Below the pieces are notes generated by a model. The model saw only the letters and a list, made by a program, of their open reading frames with translations, had not been told where the DNA came from and did not search any database. From Volvox africanus (Eukaryota; Chlorophyta; Chlorophyceae; Chlamydomonadales; Volvocaceae): a DNA stretch of 64,000 bases. Each line of letters starts with the position of its first letter. Within the stretch, counting starts at the first letter, position 1. The stretch covers positions 62,001-126,000 of the forward strand of contig BSDZ01000047.1 in assembly GCA_030268105.1 (NCBI GenBank), in the 5' to 3' direction. Below, in pieces: positions 23,946 through 37,000 of this stretch. A program made the position numbers and the translations under genes.

Positions 23946-26900
23946 TCACAGCTTTGACGGCAGCAAGCAGCATGAGCCCGCGGCACTCGCCTGCACAGCC
24001 TGCTGCTGGTGGTGCTGGTCGTGCTGCTGCGGCAGCTGCTCCGTGCTCACGGGATCGCGGCAAGGAGGTAGATCCACTGCGGGGTTGCAGGCGAAAAAGC
24101 CGTCGGGCTTGAGGCTGAAGCCGCACACCTGCACGAAGCCATCATGGGTTGGATAGGGTGGGGACAAAGTGCGGTAGATGACTTTGTAGCTTCCATCCCA
24201 TCTCTTATGATATTCAAATATATCCCGCAGCTATGTCTTCGCCACAACTTCTTTATCCATCCCACAGTTGACATAAACATCATAGAAAGTCTATTTGTGG
24301 GATTCCTGGCTGTCGCCGCTGTCTGCTTGCCTGCCAACCGAGGAAACCGGAGGACCCGAGACGGGATTCTGTCCATGGCACCGAATTCCTGACATCCTCC
24401 CCCACAGATTGTTCCTCCATGGCACGTTTATGATGGCACCCGGCAGCTCCCCCGCCCCCCTCATGCCCTTATTCCCTCTTAATCACACTGACCAGCACCA
24501 CCAACATCATCATCAGACTAAACCCTGTCCTCGCCCTCGGCCCGCATGGTTCCTGGTCCTTCTCAACACAAATACATCTTGCGGCCCGCACAACTCCAGC
24601 CTCCTCCAGCCCCCATCTCCCTTCCCCTACCTCTACGGGCATGACGGGGAAGTCCTCCACCCGGGGTGCGTGGGTCACTCCAAACGAGTACCACAGCACC
24701 GGGTCGGTTCCCCGGAGGGGAAGATCCTGAGAGATTTGTGAGTGCAGGTCCGGAGGCGATGTCGCGAAGGCAGGGTGGAGGCGATAACCGGGAAGGAGAC
24801 AGAGGGGAGGATAATTGCGCAAAGGTCAGAAGAATACACGAGCAAAGGCCGATACCCCCAAACGTGTCATCAATACCTCGCTACCTGTCGGCTGTCATGG
24901 GACATCCCCGCTCAACCTCACCTCTGTAAGCACACAGGCCGTGTAAAGTTGGGACATGTACTCCTGCGCTAGTTTCGTTCACATGCCTCCCCCACCACCC
25001 CCACCACCTTCCCGATGAACCCTATCCAACTTCTTTACCCTAGGTACACCCACTCCGCTAAACCTTTCCACACACCTTCTTTGTCCACTCCGCCAACCCC
25101 ATGCATTTGTTGCTCTGAACCACGTGCTCCCCCGCGGGGTATCGCTGGGTATCCGCGTGCGGAGTCACCCACAGCTGCTTAGTGGCAAACAGGGCGCGAC
25201 GAGACACCAGGCTGGAGGGGTGGGACATCATGGCGGGACCTGCGCGCGTGTACATACAGAGCGGGAGTGGGGCAGGGTAAAAAGCAGAATGTGAGCGCAG
25301 TCAGGGGAACAGGGGAGTTGGTGAGAATTATCGCCGCTGGGCAAAAGAGGGCTAAATGAAGTATCCGTGTGGTATGCAGCACGAGGACGAGCATAGCAAC
25401 ACTGCGCTCTACTGCAGTGCGCGGGCGTTGCAGCCCCCCGTGGACCACCACCCCCTGAACACAAAACCCGAACACCACCAATCTCAAACACACTCAAGTG
25501 CTTCCCAAGTGGGATGGATACTGGTGCCGTACGACGTACCCCCTTCCCCCCATGCCTTCCCCCCCTTACTGGCAGCGGGCAGCAGGCGGTACGATACAGG
25601 CCGCTTGGAAATGGGGTTGATGCTGAATGGGTTCTTGATAGACCTGGGGTTGATGGACCAGGGGGTGGGATGGGGTATGGATGGGTTGATTGAAGGAGCG
25701 AAGCAAGCCCCGTCAGCCACAGAATCAAGGGGGTCAGGGGGTTCTCGAGTGAGCTGATAGTGGCCACGGGTTCTACTATGCGGTCACAAGCACTCAGGAA
25801 GATGCTCCGTTCGAATACTCCTCTGGATACACACGTGTGAACACGCATCGGGTTTCTCAGCTTGTGAAGAAAATCGAGTTTTCTGCAATACACGGAAGAC
25901 GAGCGTCCATGGATCTGGAGCCGACCGGCTCCTGAGCCAGCCGGCTCCCGGACGCAGTGACGTCGGTGTTTTGACTTTCGGAGTTGCTTGTGAAGCGCTA
26001 CAGGCTGGCTTTGGTCATTTTTGTTGTCTTATCGCGGTTCATTTTCTATTTAACTGGTCTTGTAAGCGCTGAAATTGCTCATTGGTTAATTCGCGCCATC
26101 TTTCGTAACAAGTGCGCCGCCAGACCCTGCCCCATTGCAAGTTACAATATTATTGTGTGACTCAATCGCTTTAGATGCAGCTTTAAGTAATGAGATTCCG
26201 GTTACACTGAAGCTTGGCTCATAATTTTTAAGATGCAATATTGATGGTTCTTTCTAAAAACACAAAGGAATTAAAGCAAACAGTCCGCTGTAATTAGTTG
26301 TGTTGATTTTGAAGATTCCAGATATAAAAATACACAGCTTACGGTAGAAAGTAAAAGATTAATTCATATGTTATATGTTATAATTGAAGCCAATGATAAT
26401 AAATGTTTTAGCATACTAAACAATAATCAACAAAAAGATTTACATGAAATTTCCTCTTGCCTAGTAAAATTACCTCGCTAAAACTGCCTGAGGTAAGAGA
26501 ATGTAAGTACAACTTTAATTTAGCTCCCATCACTTGGTTTGAGTGGTGGCTTTGTCCGCTCCCCCCCCCTCCCATACACACCACATGTCAACACGTCACC
26601 ACCCGTCAAGACGCCGATTTCCACGAGCCCCTCCTCACCAGAACCTCGCTGTGAAGAAGTTGTGGGTCCTCTGGGCAGCAGTGGTGCTCAGCAGCTCCGT
26701 CTCCACCATCTTGAAGCCGTTGCCGTTGGGGTTGGAGGGGACGCCGGGGGCCAGCGGAACGGACTCCACCTCCGAAACCACCAGGTCCCTGACGAAATAC
26801 AAGTCACGGCGTCAGGTACCATCTCTGCAGCAGCCTGGAAGAGACCTGCCGTTCTGTAGCCGTTCTGGCCCACATGATCTACTTCCCCGTGCCGGGCTGC

Positions 26901-29900
26901 ATCCACACACCCCCCCACCTGCCGCCGTACATGTCGTCCACCGCAGGATCCAGCCTCATGCAGAAGAAGTGCTGGTGCACGGTGGCGTTCACTCCCGGAG
27001 CCACCCGCACGCCGAAAGGAGGGTCGTCCTCCCCGTGAGGAGCCACACTGTGCTCCCGGGGGGGGACACCAAGAGTAATTCAACAACAAGAGTTAACGCC
27101 AATACCTAAAGCCACCTACTCCAAAACGCACTTCCTTGATTTGGAGATTCGTCTATTCCCTCCCTATCCCCTCCCCCTTCCTTTACGGAGAGGGATAGGG
27201 TAAAACTCCGAATTACGGAAAGGGCGAGGCTGACGAACCCGCATCCCTGAGATCATAATTTCACTAATTGCCAGCTACTCATGGAAACACGGACATCACG
27301 TCTACCGAACCGCCATCACGGTCGAAGAACCGCAGTGCGCCGAAGTGGGATGTCCATGTTTACACACCTGGTGGATAAAATGCCGGTGAGCTTGAGCTCG
27401 AAGTGTATGGAGCCGTCCTGGTAGAAGTACCAGTAAAGCGCGTACTCGTAATTCATGAAAGTGGATATCATGGACACGACCAGGCGCCGGGACCGGCGGA
27501 CCTCTGCGTGGTTCGCACGGCAGTCCCAGTGCTGTCGAGCACACGAGACGAAGGGAACGGTGAGACGCCGAAAGGGGGGAGGCGATGTAGTGAATGAATA
27601 ACACTTATCAAACCCTTCCTTTCTCTCCGCCCCTCCCTCTTTCCGCTTCTACCCACCTTCCACATGATCCCGGCGTCCTCCTCGTGAACACACACCGCCT
27701 TGCGAATCACCACAGCTTCACCCCTGCAGTGGGGGCAGCAAAGGGGGGGGACCAGTGAGCACCAGTATTGCGCCCTTGCGAGTGGGTCATCCAGGTGGCC
27801 CCCGGCGGAGGACGCAGCGGACTGCCAAGATACGGGAAGGGAGTTATGTCAGTTATGTGTACCACCACACATGAGCTACCCACACAGGACTGGCCCAGCC
27901 TTCAATGGACCCAGCCGTATCACCCACCGAGGTGCGCCCTCAACGTCCCCACGTGCGGCTCCTGACCAGATCCCAATACGGCATCACGGTATGTTTCCAT
28001 CCTACCGCCTGAGCTGCACGGTCCTAAACTCCTCCCGCCGGGTGCTGGCCCCCCCACCTACTTGGCGTTGTTGACAATGGCGTCGAGATACTGGATGTGG
28101 CCCAGGCAGTCACATCCCAGCTCCAAGCTGCAGACGGTGAGGATAAGAGCACAGATTTAAAAAATGAAATGACCAAGCCCATATACACGGCCATGGGAAG
28201 AGATGCGGGTGCGGATGGCAGCTATTGGGTTAGAGGGATGGCGGTTCGGTACAAGTCACAAGTCACAACGGATGGGTTCGGAGGGAAGACGTTGCCACGT
28301 CACGGCGGTTTCCGGAAAGCAAGGAGTGGATGGGGGATGAGAGTCATGCGAGGGACAACACAACCGAACCTCCGGTATGTGTATCGGAGCACATACAGCA
28401 GGGCGGGTAGTGAGAGGGTTCATGGGCCTAGGCGGAAAGCGAATGAGAGATAGAGGTTATTATTCCCCCTCTATTTTCTCCAGTTCCCTGCTGAAAAGGG
28501 CCTGCCGGTCCACAGGGAAGAGTCCAACAAACGAGACCTAAACTGCTGTCGAAAAGCTGCTATGAAGTAGTTAGGATTAACGATGCGGACAACACGGGGG
28601 CATGGGAGGGGGAATTCAGGGCCGAAAACACCCGCCTCGGGGGACGGCTGCCGGACGACAGAATCCGGGGACGGAAGGGGACGGGTCAGGCCGTGAAGGC
28701 GTCAAGGGCCTTATGTCCCGTACGGCTCTGACAAAAAGCATAAGGTCACGCCGATCTCCCCACTCACCCACCTGTTGGCGCACAGCCCCAAGCCGTAATC
28801 ACCCACGTCGAAGGCGCACTTGCGGATGTACGGCACGCTGATAGGGGTGCAGATGTACGGGGAGGGCGGGAAGCAAGGCGTGTACGTTAGCTCAGGCACT
28901 TGCATGTAAAACGACCGCTTTCACATCAGCGAGGTCTGGCACGTATCCAAAGCTGAGCTGCGGTAGCCGTACATGAAAGCCGTACATATCACCGTGTCGT
29001 ACAGTAGGAATACCCAGCTTTGCTTTGCACTTACTTGGGATCGCCGTACGGTACGGCCATCTCCACCAATGATGCGCGATGCAGCACCGGCCGTACACGA
29101 CCGTTGTCTGTGTACGACACGCCATGCAGCACAAGACCCTCGCGGCCGTTGAACCCTATGCGCATACGCCACTTCTGCCAGGAGAGCTCGGCCCCGTTGA
29201 GGGAGAAGCTCGGGCCCTTTGCAGTGGACGGCAGTGGACATCCAGACACAGTTTGGATGCAAGAAACAAATCCACAAGCCCGAGACCAGAAATACAGAGA
29301 GGGTAAAGGACAACACCAAACCAGTCAAGGACATGAATATTTGTACAGGATATGCAAGTAGGTACGCAGGTAGCACAGTATGGCCCTGAAACTTCTTCAC
29401 CGCCATGAAACTATCTAGCATCAAACGCACCTGTGGTTGTACGACATACAGGGGCTTGATGTCATTCCGCCACGGTTTGGATACAGGGTCCATCAACGAG
29501 GGATGGTAATTGACAGATTTGGGGTTGACAGTTGACGGTTTGTCGTACATATCGATGTGGACCACCTGAGGACACGCAGCGCAGCAGCCAATCGGTTGAA
29601 GAACTCTCTCGAGACGCTCCCGCCGAACACGCACACACACACACACACACACCTTTCCCAGGTTGAGGTCCACGATGGGTACCATGTCGATGGGGTGGGC
29701 ATATTCGTTATCGTACTTGCCATCCAGCTTGAGGTACAGGAAGCCCTGCGCGATGAGGAGAGGAACCCTCCACACTGACTACTGTCTGTTGAGGGGTGGA
29801 GGGACAAGATATGCATCTCATATGCAGCTATTGTAGTCGTACCTGCATGAGGCGGCGGTGGTTGAGATGCTCGGGGGCATTGTGGCAGGCCCACCTGCGG

Positions 29901-31784
29901 GGGAGGTAGGGAGGTGAATACAAGGGACCACACTTCTGTATAAGCGTCCGCCCGTCATGAGGCCTCTCTGCTGCATCTCCAGGAAGGCACGGTGCGGTGC
30001 AATGCGCTCGGAAGCATGCGGGAGATGCAGGTATGCGGCGCTGCTGGTGAAATCCATGGGACCATGCCCCCGGCCCTCCCGCATCTCACGTGTCGCAGAT
30101 GAGCTGGTTGCGGACGTCGACAATGCCGTACCGCTCCTTCAGCAGCTGTGCGATCCGTGGGTCGGACTTGACCACTGCCTCGGCGTCCGTGTTGTCGTCG
30201 GGGGAGGTCAGTGGCTGCAGACCTTCCAGCTGGCGGTGGAGGAGGTGGAGATGTGTGGGGAGGGGAAGGAGGACAGGGGATATTGGATACCTCATATGAA
30301 GTTTAAGTTTATGAGCAGTGTATGAGCAGTGTGGGCAGGAAACGGAAAGGGAAGGCGAATAAACGAGACCCGATACTGCCGCTGTAGAGGCGCTGCTATA
30401 AAATATGACTAAGCGCGAAGGTGGAGGGCTGCGTCTAGCTCCGTCCAAGGGAGAGAAGGTGAAAAGTGTTAAACGTGAACCAGGTAGCTGCCGAGGCCGC
30501 GAATAGAAGCAGAAGACAAGGCAACTGAACCCGTAATTAAGTATATTATTGGCCTTGCTGCTGGTGGTGGTGGCGATAACTGGTCCGCATGAAAATAGTT
30601 GTTATGTTCGCTGAAGAAGAGGGAAATGATTACTACTGATAGCTGACCGCTGCCGTCAGTCAGGTGCGTGTACCTCCCGGACCCCTTTCCTCACCAAAAA
30701 GCGTCCTGACCCGATATCGAGCCCCATCGACCAGGCCCCCCAAACCAGACCGGGCTGCCCTGTAGACCGCGCGGCGCACAAACCAAAGGAAGCACAGTCT
30801 CATGGGAACTCACCTGGGATGGACAGGGCCGGCGGTAGCAGCCGAAAAAGGCGAAAACGTGCACATGCGAGTGGAAGAAGCAGGGTAAGCGCAAGGAAGA
30901 AGAGAGGCAAGTAAAACAAATCCAAGGCAGTGAGGACAAGGCCACGGAGACATGCACCCGAGGAAAACAACTATGCAGCTGCGTTTTGGGGAAATCAAGC
31001 CACCACCAAACGAAGTGAATGAATAGCCACAAAGCGAATAATGAATAAAATCTGGTAGAAGGAAAGAAGGAAGTTGGGGAGTTTGGGAACGAAGAGGGGA
31101 GTTGGGGAGTTTGGGAACGCAGAGTACGGCAAGCAGGATGGGAAGAAACCGGAAGGGCGTTGAAAGCCCGCTTTGGTGGTAAAAAGATAGGGCACAGATA
31201 AGGCGCGGAGTCATGGGGGCGTACGGAAACAGGAGCTTGACGAGAGCATTGAAAGGGTAGGGGCAGGGGGGAAGGGGGTAAAAAGGGAGAAAGAAAGATG
31301 TGGAACAGTGTTCTTACAATTTTCCAGCTCTCGATCTCGGCTCCCCGGCCCGTGGGGCCAAGAGTAGGGGTAGCGGAGGCCACAGCGGGGAGATCAAGGC
31401 GCACGAGCGCTTCCACCGCGATGCTGGCAGACGGCACAATTAGAATGCATTCGGCAATCCGTTCAGGACGTGGTCCAACGCCTTGTTCAAACGCCAGCAA
31501 AGCTTTCTTGGCGGGCTCCTGCTCAAAAAAACGTTGCGGTTGAAAAGTCTAACTTAAATGCGCTGTGGAAAAGAAACCAAAACGAAATTGTAATGCATTC
31601 GCACGCATTTTTCATGCAGAAAGCTTTTTGCCTTACTAACCCGTAGCATGACGGTATTGAACCGAAGCACTCCAACGCCTTGGCCATCTCCGTATTCCTT
31701 GCAAACCTCCACAGCCCGTTGAATTTCGTCCGGGGACAGTTGATCGAGGGGATGACAAGTAACAACTTTGACACCTGCGGCCAT
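23946..31784 (-). CDS. copper-containing primary amine oxidase, 17 exons, 701 residues
   Basis: Oxidises primary amines to aldehydes with release of ammonia and hydrogen peroxide, using copper and a topaquinone cofactor made from a tyrosine of the chain. Exons (minus strand): 31784-31641, 31518-31318, 30229-30090, 29894-29843, 29745-29653, 29565-29431, 29216-29035, 28837-28772, 28127-28062, 27723-27657, 27531-27368, 27047-26919, 26788-26639, 25643-25570, 25239-25076, 24726-24631, 24128-23946. All introns are GT-AG and all phases agree; the total is 2,106 nt, a usual length for the family. The catalytic-base motif [10 protein letters not shown] is in exon 8, the cofactor motif MNYEY in exon 11, the copper pair HQH in exon 12, and the third copper histidine in [15 protein letters not shown] in exon 16. 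No signal peptide is visible; the start chosen is the Met before [19 protein letters not shown], and a longer upstream start is possible. Activity is predicted from intact motifs only. Confidence 0.93.
25644..26638 (-). other. intron 13 of the amine oxidase gene, with an AT-rich patch
   Basis: The intron is 995 nt. The stretch from about 26150 to 26530 is much richer in A and T than the surroundings. Near 25915-25965 there is a GC-rich palindromic stretch (GGAGCCGACCGGCTCC, then CAGCCGGCTCCC). Translation of the AT-rich part in the frames tried gave only short pieces with stops, so its origin stays open. Confidence 0.5.
29636..29652. repeat. (CA)n microsatellite at a splice donor
   Basis: A run of CA dinucleotides on the plus strand directly abuts exon 5 of the amine oxidase gene. 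On the minus strand the run is (GT)n, so the donor GT of intron 5 is the first GT of a microsatellite. Length changes in the run would move nearby intron sequence but leave the exon end in place. Confidence 0.85.
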
Positions 31785-34016
31785 CCCAACGCAGCCGTCC
31801 AAGGAACAGTTCGCGTCGCGAGGATTCTCGACTTTGGGGGCGGGACATGGCGATGCAAGCGTAATAAGCAGTAATATCATACACTCCAGAAGATATGAGA
31901 CAACTAAGATGCTGCATTATGTTCGCAGTGTCATTTGTCAAGACCATAACCAGACAAGGGTTTTTTGCAATCGCGCATGCACAGCGATAGAGCAGCAGTT
32001 TTTAGGCGGAGCTATATGCACATCATATTTATCATTTAACCGATTGCAGGATGATTTGAGGCCTGAATGTTGGTGCTACGTTGATAGGTACCGACCCAAC
32101 CGCCCAGGGGAACGTGCACGAGTCGTTAAAATACATGCAAATCAGCCGGCAACACACGAACATAAATGTGACCTTGAGCGCAAACATGACGCGTCCCTAG
32201 GTTGGCACGTACGTTGAGTCTGGGTAGCCATGCTGATGACGGAGCTTCGGTTCTTTATCTGCGCTGTCCAGGACAGCGCCACTATTGTTGCTAGCCCTAA
32301 TGAATTGAAGCAAGGCACTGCAAACCTTAACCATACCGAGGCCGAAACGTTCGGCCGGGTGTAAAATGTGATGTGGTGAAGGTAGGTATTGGGACTGCCA
32401 ATAGCAGGATGTATTGGTTTAAACGAAGCGTGTGCAAGAATAATGTCAAAACGATAAATTACCCTGTGCGTTTTTATACGCAATGGTGTACGGACACTCA
32501 AAGATTGACCATGAAATCAGGCACAGCGAACGCTAAAGGTGAACCCTTACAAGGTCCATGACACGAGTTGCCGTCTTATATCGCACGCACAATCTCAAGA
32601 TGTTGCAGGTGCCATACTATGAATATTCTTGTGCCATGATATTGGACTCTATTGCCCAACCTGATTATGAAAACCAGCTTGCCTCGTAATTGATCCTTTG
32701 ATGGACAGAATCATGCAGTCGCTGGGTGCGCCAAGTCTGGCTTAGGGAATGCCTACAAACCCTGCCGTGAAACTGACCTAGTAGAAATTGATGCCACATA
32801 TGTATCTAATAGCTTACAAGTAAGGTGTGTTTATCTGAAATGTTATCAAGGCACAAGGTGCCTGGCAACTCGTGTAATCCCACGTTTGAGGGGCGGTAAA
32901 TGACGGAATTGCAGGAAACAACCTTCCACATGCTATCTGATGTAGGGTGTTGGAACCAACCCAGAGGATGATATCCTTACTGCGGAAAACATTCCCAGAA
33001 ATGCATCTAGCAAGGCTGATGCGGACTCTACCGCTGATGCGGTACTTGATAGATATGCAGAAGTACAGGAACATCTCTACACAATTTCAACTCGCGACCT
33101 TCGTCACGCTTGGTGTTTCAGGTGTAGGGGTTCATGATGGCATGATAGGGCGTAGATCAGCGTAGCGTTTGGTGCTGGCGCGTCCGGTGCATACGCTACA
33201 CACACATGAAACGGCACCTGAAGACATTTTGCAAGGCTGTAGATACAGTCAATGAGTCCGTTGGGGCCTGTTATGCCATAAGAGTGTGCATAAGTTTGGA
33301 CTATGTGTAGCTGTAAAAAGGATATCGTCTGGGTGTGGATGTCCAACCTAGTTCCGTCATCCCACCGTCATGCCACCGGGGACCGTACGAATGGCAAACA
33401 TGACGGTACGAAGACCCAAAACCAGGGCCTGCCGGTTTCAGGAACAAGCCAACTAGGGCCCAGCCAACTAGGGCCCTGCCTGAAGGCCCATAGCAAGGCC
33501 TAACAGCTATGAAGCGGCCACAAGAATGGGACTCGGCAATATCCTATCTAAATTCTTTACCGTGCACACAGGAGAAAGTCTTGTACAGCAAGTAGTGTCA
33601 GACAATAATCGAATTCTACCCGCCACAATGGCTACCAAGATACCAACCTATTGCTATTGTCTACTGACACGTAACCACAAGCTGGCAGTTTAAGATGTAT
33701 CCATCTCATTATTAACCGTTATCCGCCTAACATTTTATGTGTCCTCAGTGTTGAAGTAAAACGCAACTGTGGTACGGCGGTTTGTCAACTTTTCTACCGC
33801 AAAGCTAGGACGATCGGACGAACGAACGATCTCTTTCTGACTTATACGATTCGATTGACTAAAATTATTATTATGTTATCCTTTTCGCGTGTTAAGCACT
33901 GCTTAACGCAGTTACGGGTTTGCGGCACTGAATGTGGACGTCCTGCGTTATATGTGTTACATTGATTTTTTAGAAGCTTTATGCAATACTAGTGTTCTGT
34001 GAACTGAGTGAACAGT
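31785..34016. promoter_or_regulatory. shared upstream interval of two divergent genes
   Basis: The amine oxidase gene leaves to the left and the NLE1 gene to the right, so these 2.2 kb must hold both promoters and 5' ends. No TATA-type box could be assigned with confidence. There is a short direct duplication, GGGCCCAGCCAACTAGGGCCC, near 33450-33478. Open frames in the interval are short and were judged to be chance. Confidence 0.5.
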
Positions 34017-37000
34017 ATGGCAGAGCCGCCGACTAAGATTGCTCGACGCGAGCAGAAGACACAGCCGAATGAAACACCACCGACAGATGCCAGCATTATT
34101 ATTCAATTTCGATCGGCAAGTGGAGACGATACTGGTAAGCGACCGATGCTTTGTACGCTCTGGGGCGGCTAAACCCGCCTCAGTTACAAAAGACAAGCAC
34201 AACCAGGGCGCCAAGGAAATCTTCAACGGATTCCGCACTTTTCATATCTGAGGTGCCTAATTTGGCTTATGTATGTTCCTGGTCCAGCAGGGCCGCAGCT
34301 GGACATACCGCATAACGTGACACCCATGCAACTGGAGGTACTCCTCAACGGCCTTTTAAACAATGAGGAGAAGCTCCCGTACTCTTTTTTTATTGAGGAG
34401 CAGGTCAGAGGGAATGTAAGGGGTACAGCTTAGAAGCCTGCCACACACGCACGTTTCCACACCATCGTGTATCGCCGCTATGCCTAGCGGAGCCTATTAT
34501 GGAGCCGGGATCGCACCAGTGTGAGGTCCTCCGCTTCACTGTATCGAGCATGTATCTCTTCGCGGGCGCCCCAAGGGTTGCTATGCAAGTGCCTTACGCT
34601 TTCCCTTCTCATCTTTCGGTGGCGCATGGAGTACTGGGGTTGCTGCTATTTCGTTTCCGAAAATACCCTCAGGTGTTCTCTGCATGCTGTGAAGATACGT
34701 TAGTCCGGAGACTACTGAGGGCATTCCTGCATTTCAGTATGCACATAGCGACCTGCGGCTCCCTTCCACTCTTCCGCACCCCTCGTTCCTGTCTCCTCTC
34801 AACCTCCGTTCACTCCTCCAGGAGCTCCTGGTCGAGCTGGGGGCTCACCTGGGGTCTCACAAGATTAGTGTAGAGAAGGCGCTCAGTATTGTGTACCAGC
34901 CACAGGTAGGTGCGTCCGGGATGCGCGTGAAGAGTGGGAGGGTATGGGGTGCGAGTGCCTGCAAGTACGAGTGGGTCGTCATGCAAGGGACATGCCTCCA
35001 TAGGCACTGTGTATTGTACTGTCCAGCGCTGTACCAGTGTGCTATTTGCACAGGGAAGTTTGCCATGCTAAAAACTACGCTCCGCCAGCTTGTCGCAGGT
35101 CCGGTTACGGTCCGCCTGCATATGCAAATGTGACATTTCTCACCTGTGGTCTCACCTGTGTGGAATCGCAGGCCGTCTTCCGTGTACGTCCTGTCGCTAG
35201 GTGTACTGCGTCAATCCCGGGGCACTCTGAGGCCGTACTGTCGGTCAATTTCTCTCCCAATGGATCCATGCTGGCCAGTGGTAGCGGGGACACCGCAGTC
35301 CGGTTCTGGGATCTTAACACACAGCTTCCGAAGCATGAATGCAAGGTGGGCCACGGCACAATGGCGGAGGGGAGGGTCGGGCTAGTGACGGTGCGCATGC
35401 ATGTGTCATACCAAGCAAAGGAAAGTATCAGGTGGGCACACGATGTGGCGAAGGGGGCGGATGGGGAAGGCCTAAACTGTTGCACATCAGATTGTTCCCT
35501 AAAGAATTTAACATGAAGGTTGATCATGTTTGTTCATAGGCGCACTTGAACGTGGATTCTGTTCAGGTGAATGGGTCGCACTTGGCGCCCCTTTATGCAA
35601 TTGCCATGATCCCACGTGTCTTCGCATTCTTCAGGGCCATAAGAACTGGGTGCTGGTGGTGACCTGGTCCCCGGACTCCTGCTACGTGGCCAGTGGGGAC
35701 ATGAATGGGGTCATCCACCTGTGGAACCCCACCGAGGGAAAACTGCTGGGGACATGCAGCGGACATGGCAAGTGGATAACATCAATGGTGGGTGTGGTAC
35801 ACGTAGGTTTCAGTGGTTATTGCTGGCCCAGTTCAGGGTTGCAGCATCTAGATTTCTTCTAAGGCTGGGAGAGGGAGCCATGGGCGGGGTTATGGCGGCT
35901 TCTACATGGTAACTCCGTCATGTCTACGGCAAAGGGCGAATGTGGTATGTATGAGTGAAGGGGAGGGAGGATCCGGTTATGAGGGTCTGTGAAGTGTGGC
36001 ATCTGAGGTCAGGCCGGTAACGGCTTAGCGAGTGGACTACCTTGCCGCTGTGGCTGAGTGTCAGGTTCGGTGAGGGGACGTTACAGGAGGTGGAAATGAT
36101 AAAACTTTCCATGCGCGGAATAGGTCGTGGGTCCCGGGTTGTTGGTGGATGCTCCTGGGGTCATTTGCCCCCTGCCTGTTACGCCGCACAATCACATTTC
36201 CGTCCATCTGCCGCAACTTCCTTCTTGGCTTTCCCGCCTCCTGCATCCCCCGAAGGCCTGGCAGCCCGCTCATAAGGCTCTACCCAGCCAGCGGTTTGTG
36301 AGCGGCAGTAGGGACAACACCATCAAGGCAAGCCAGGGTGCAGAGCCCTACCTGAGTGGGGATTTGGAGCGGTACCTGGGAATATGGGGCCCAGACAGGG
36401 GAGGGGGAGAGAGGGGCTTGAGGGCGGGGAGTACATGGAGAGCATTGAGAGGAAAGGGGCAACGCGAAGCATAACAAAGATATGTAACCCCAGTGCAGCC
36501 CACCCTGGCGTGTGGCAAGGGTCGGGGGTCCATGTCACGAGATTTTACACGTGCTGTGTGTTTGTAAGAGCGTGCGTGCACGTTGCGAGGAAGTGCCAGG
36601 CTTTGTGTGGCAGTTGGGGGTTTCATCTGCGTAATGAGAAAGGCGCCAGTTCCTTAGCGGACACGTCCTTGATGCGCCGCACGCTGCACACCCGAGTAAT
36701 CCCCATCCCACTCATCTTCCTTTGAGTGCCCGTTTGCGTAATCGTGTCGTCCTTCAGGCACGTCTTGGACTCGGATGCTTCCTACTCCTTTCCGTGCCTT
36801 GGGCGTTATGTCAGGGTTCGTTTCACTTTTATTTCAAATACAAGGGCGTAGGGGTCCCGTTTGCCTTTGATGACTGCATCTTCCTCTCCTCTCACTCCGT
36901 GCACTTCTCCCCATCTCCCTCCCTTATCCAGGTGTGGGACGCGGTCACACGGAACTGCGTGCTCAGTATGTCAAATCACACGCAGCTGGTGACGGCGGTC

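Noticed and set aside
28921..29775. A single 284-codon protein on the minus strand
   Set aside because: It reads through three introns of the amine oxidase gene; exons 5, 6 and 7 account for the conserved parts.
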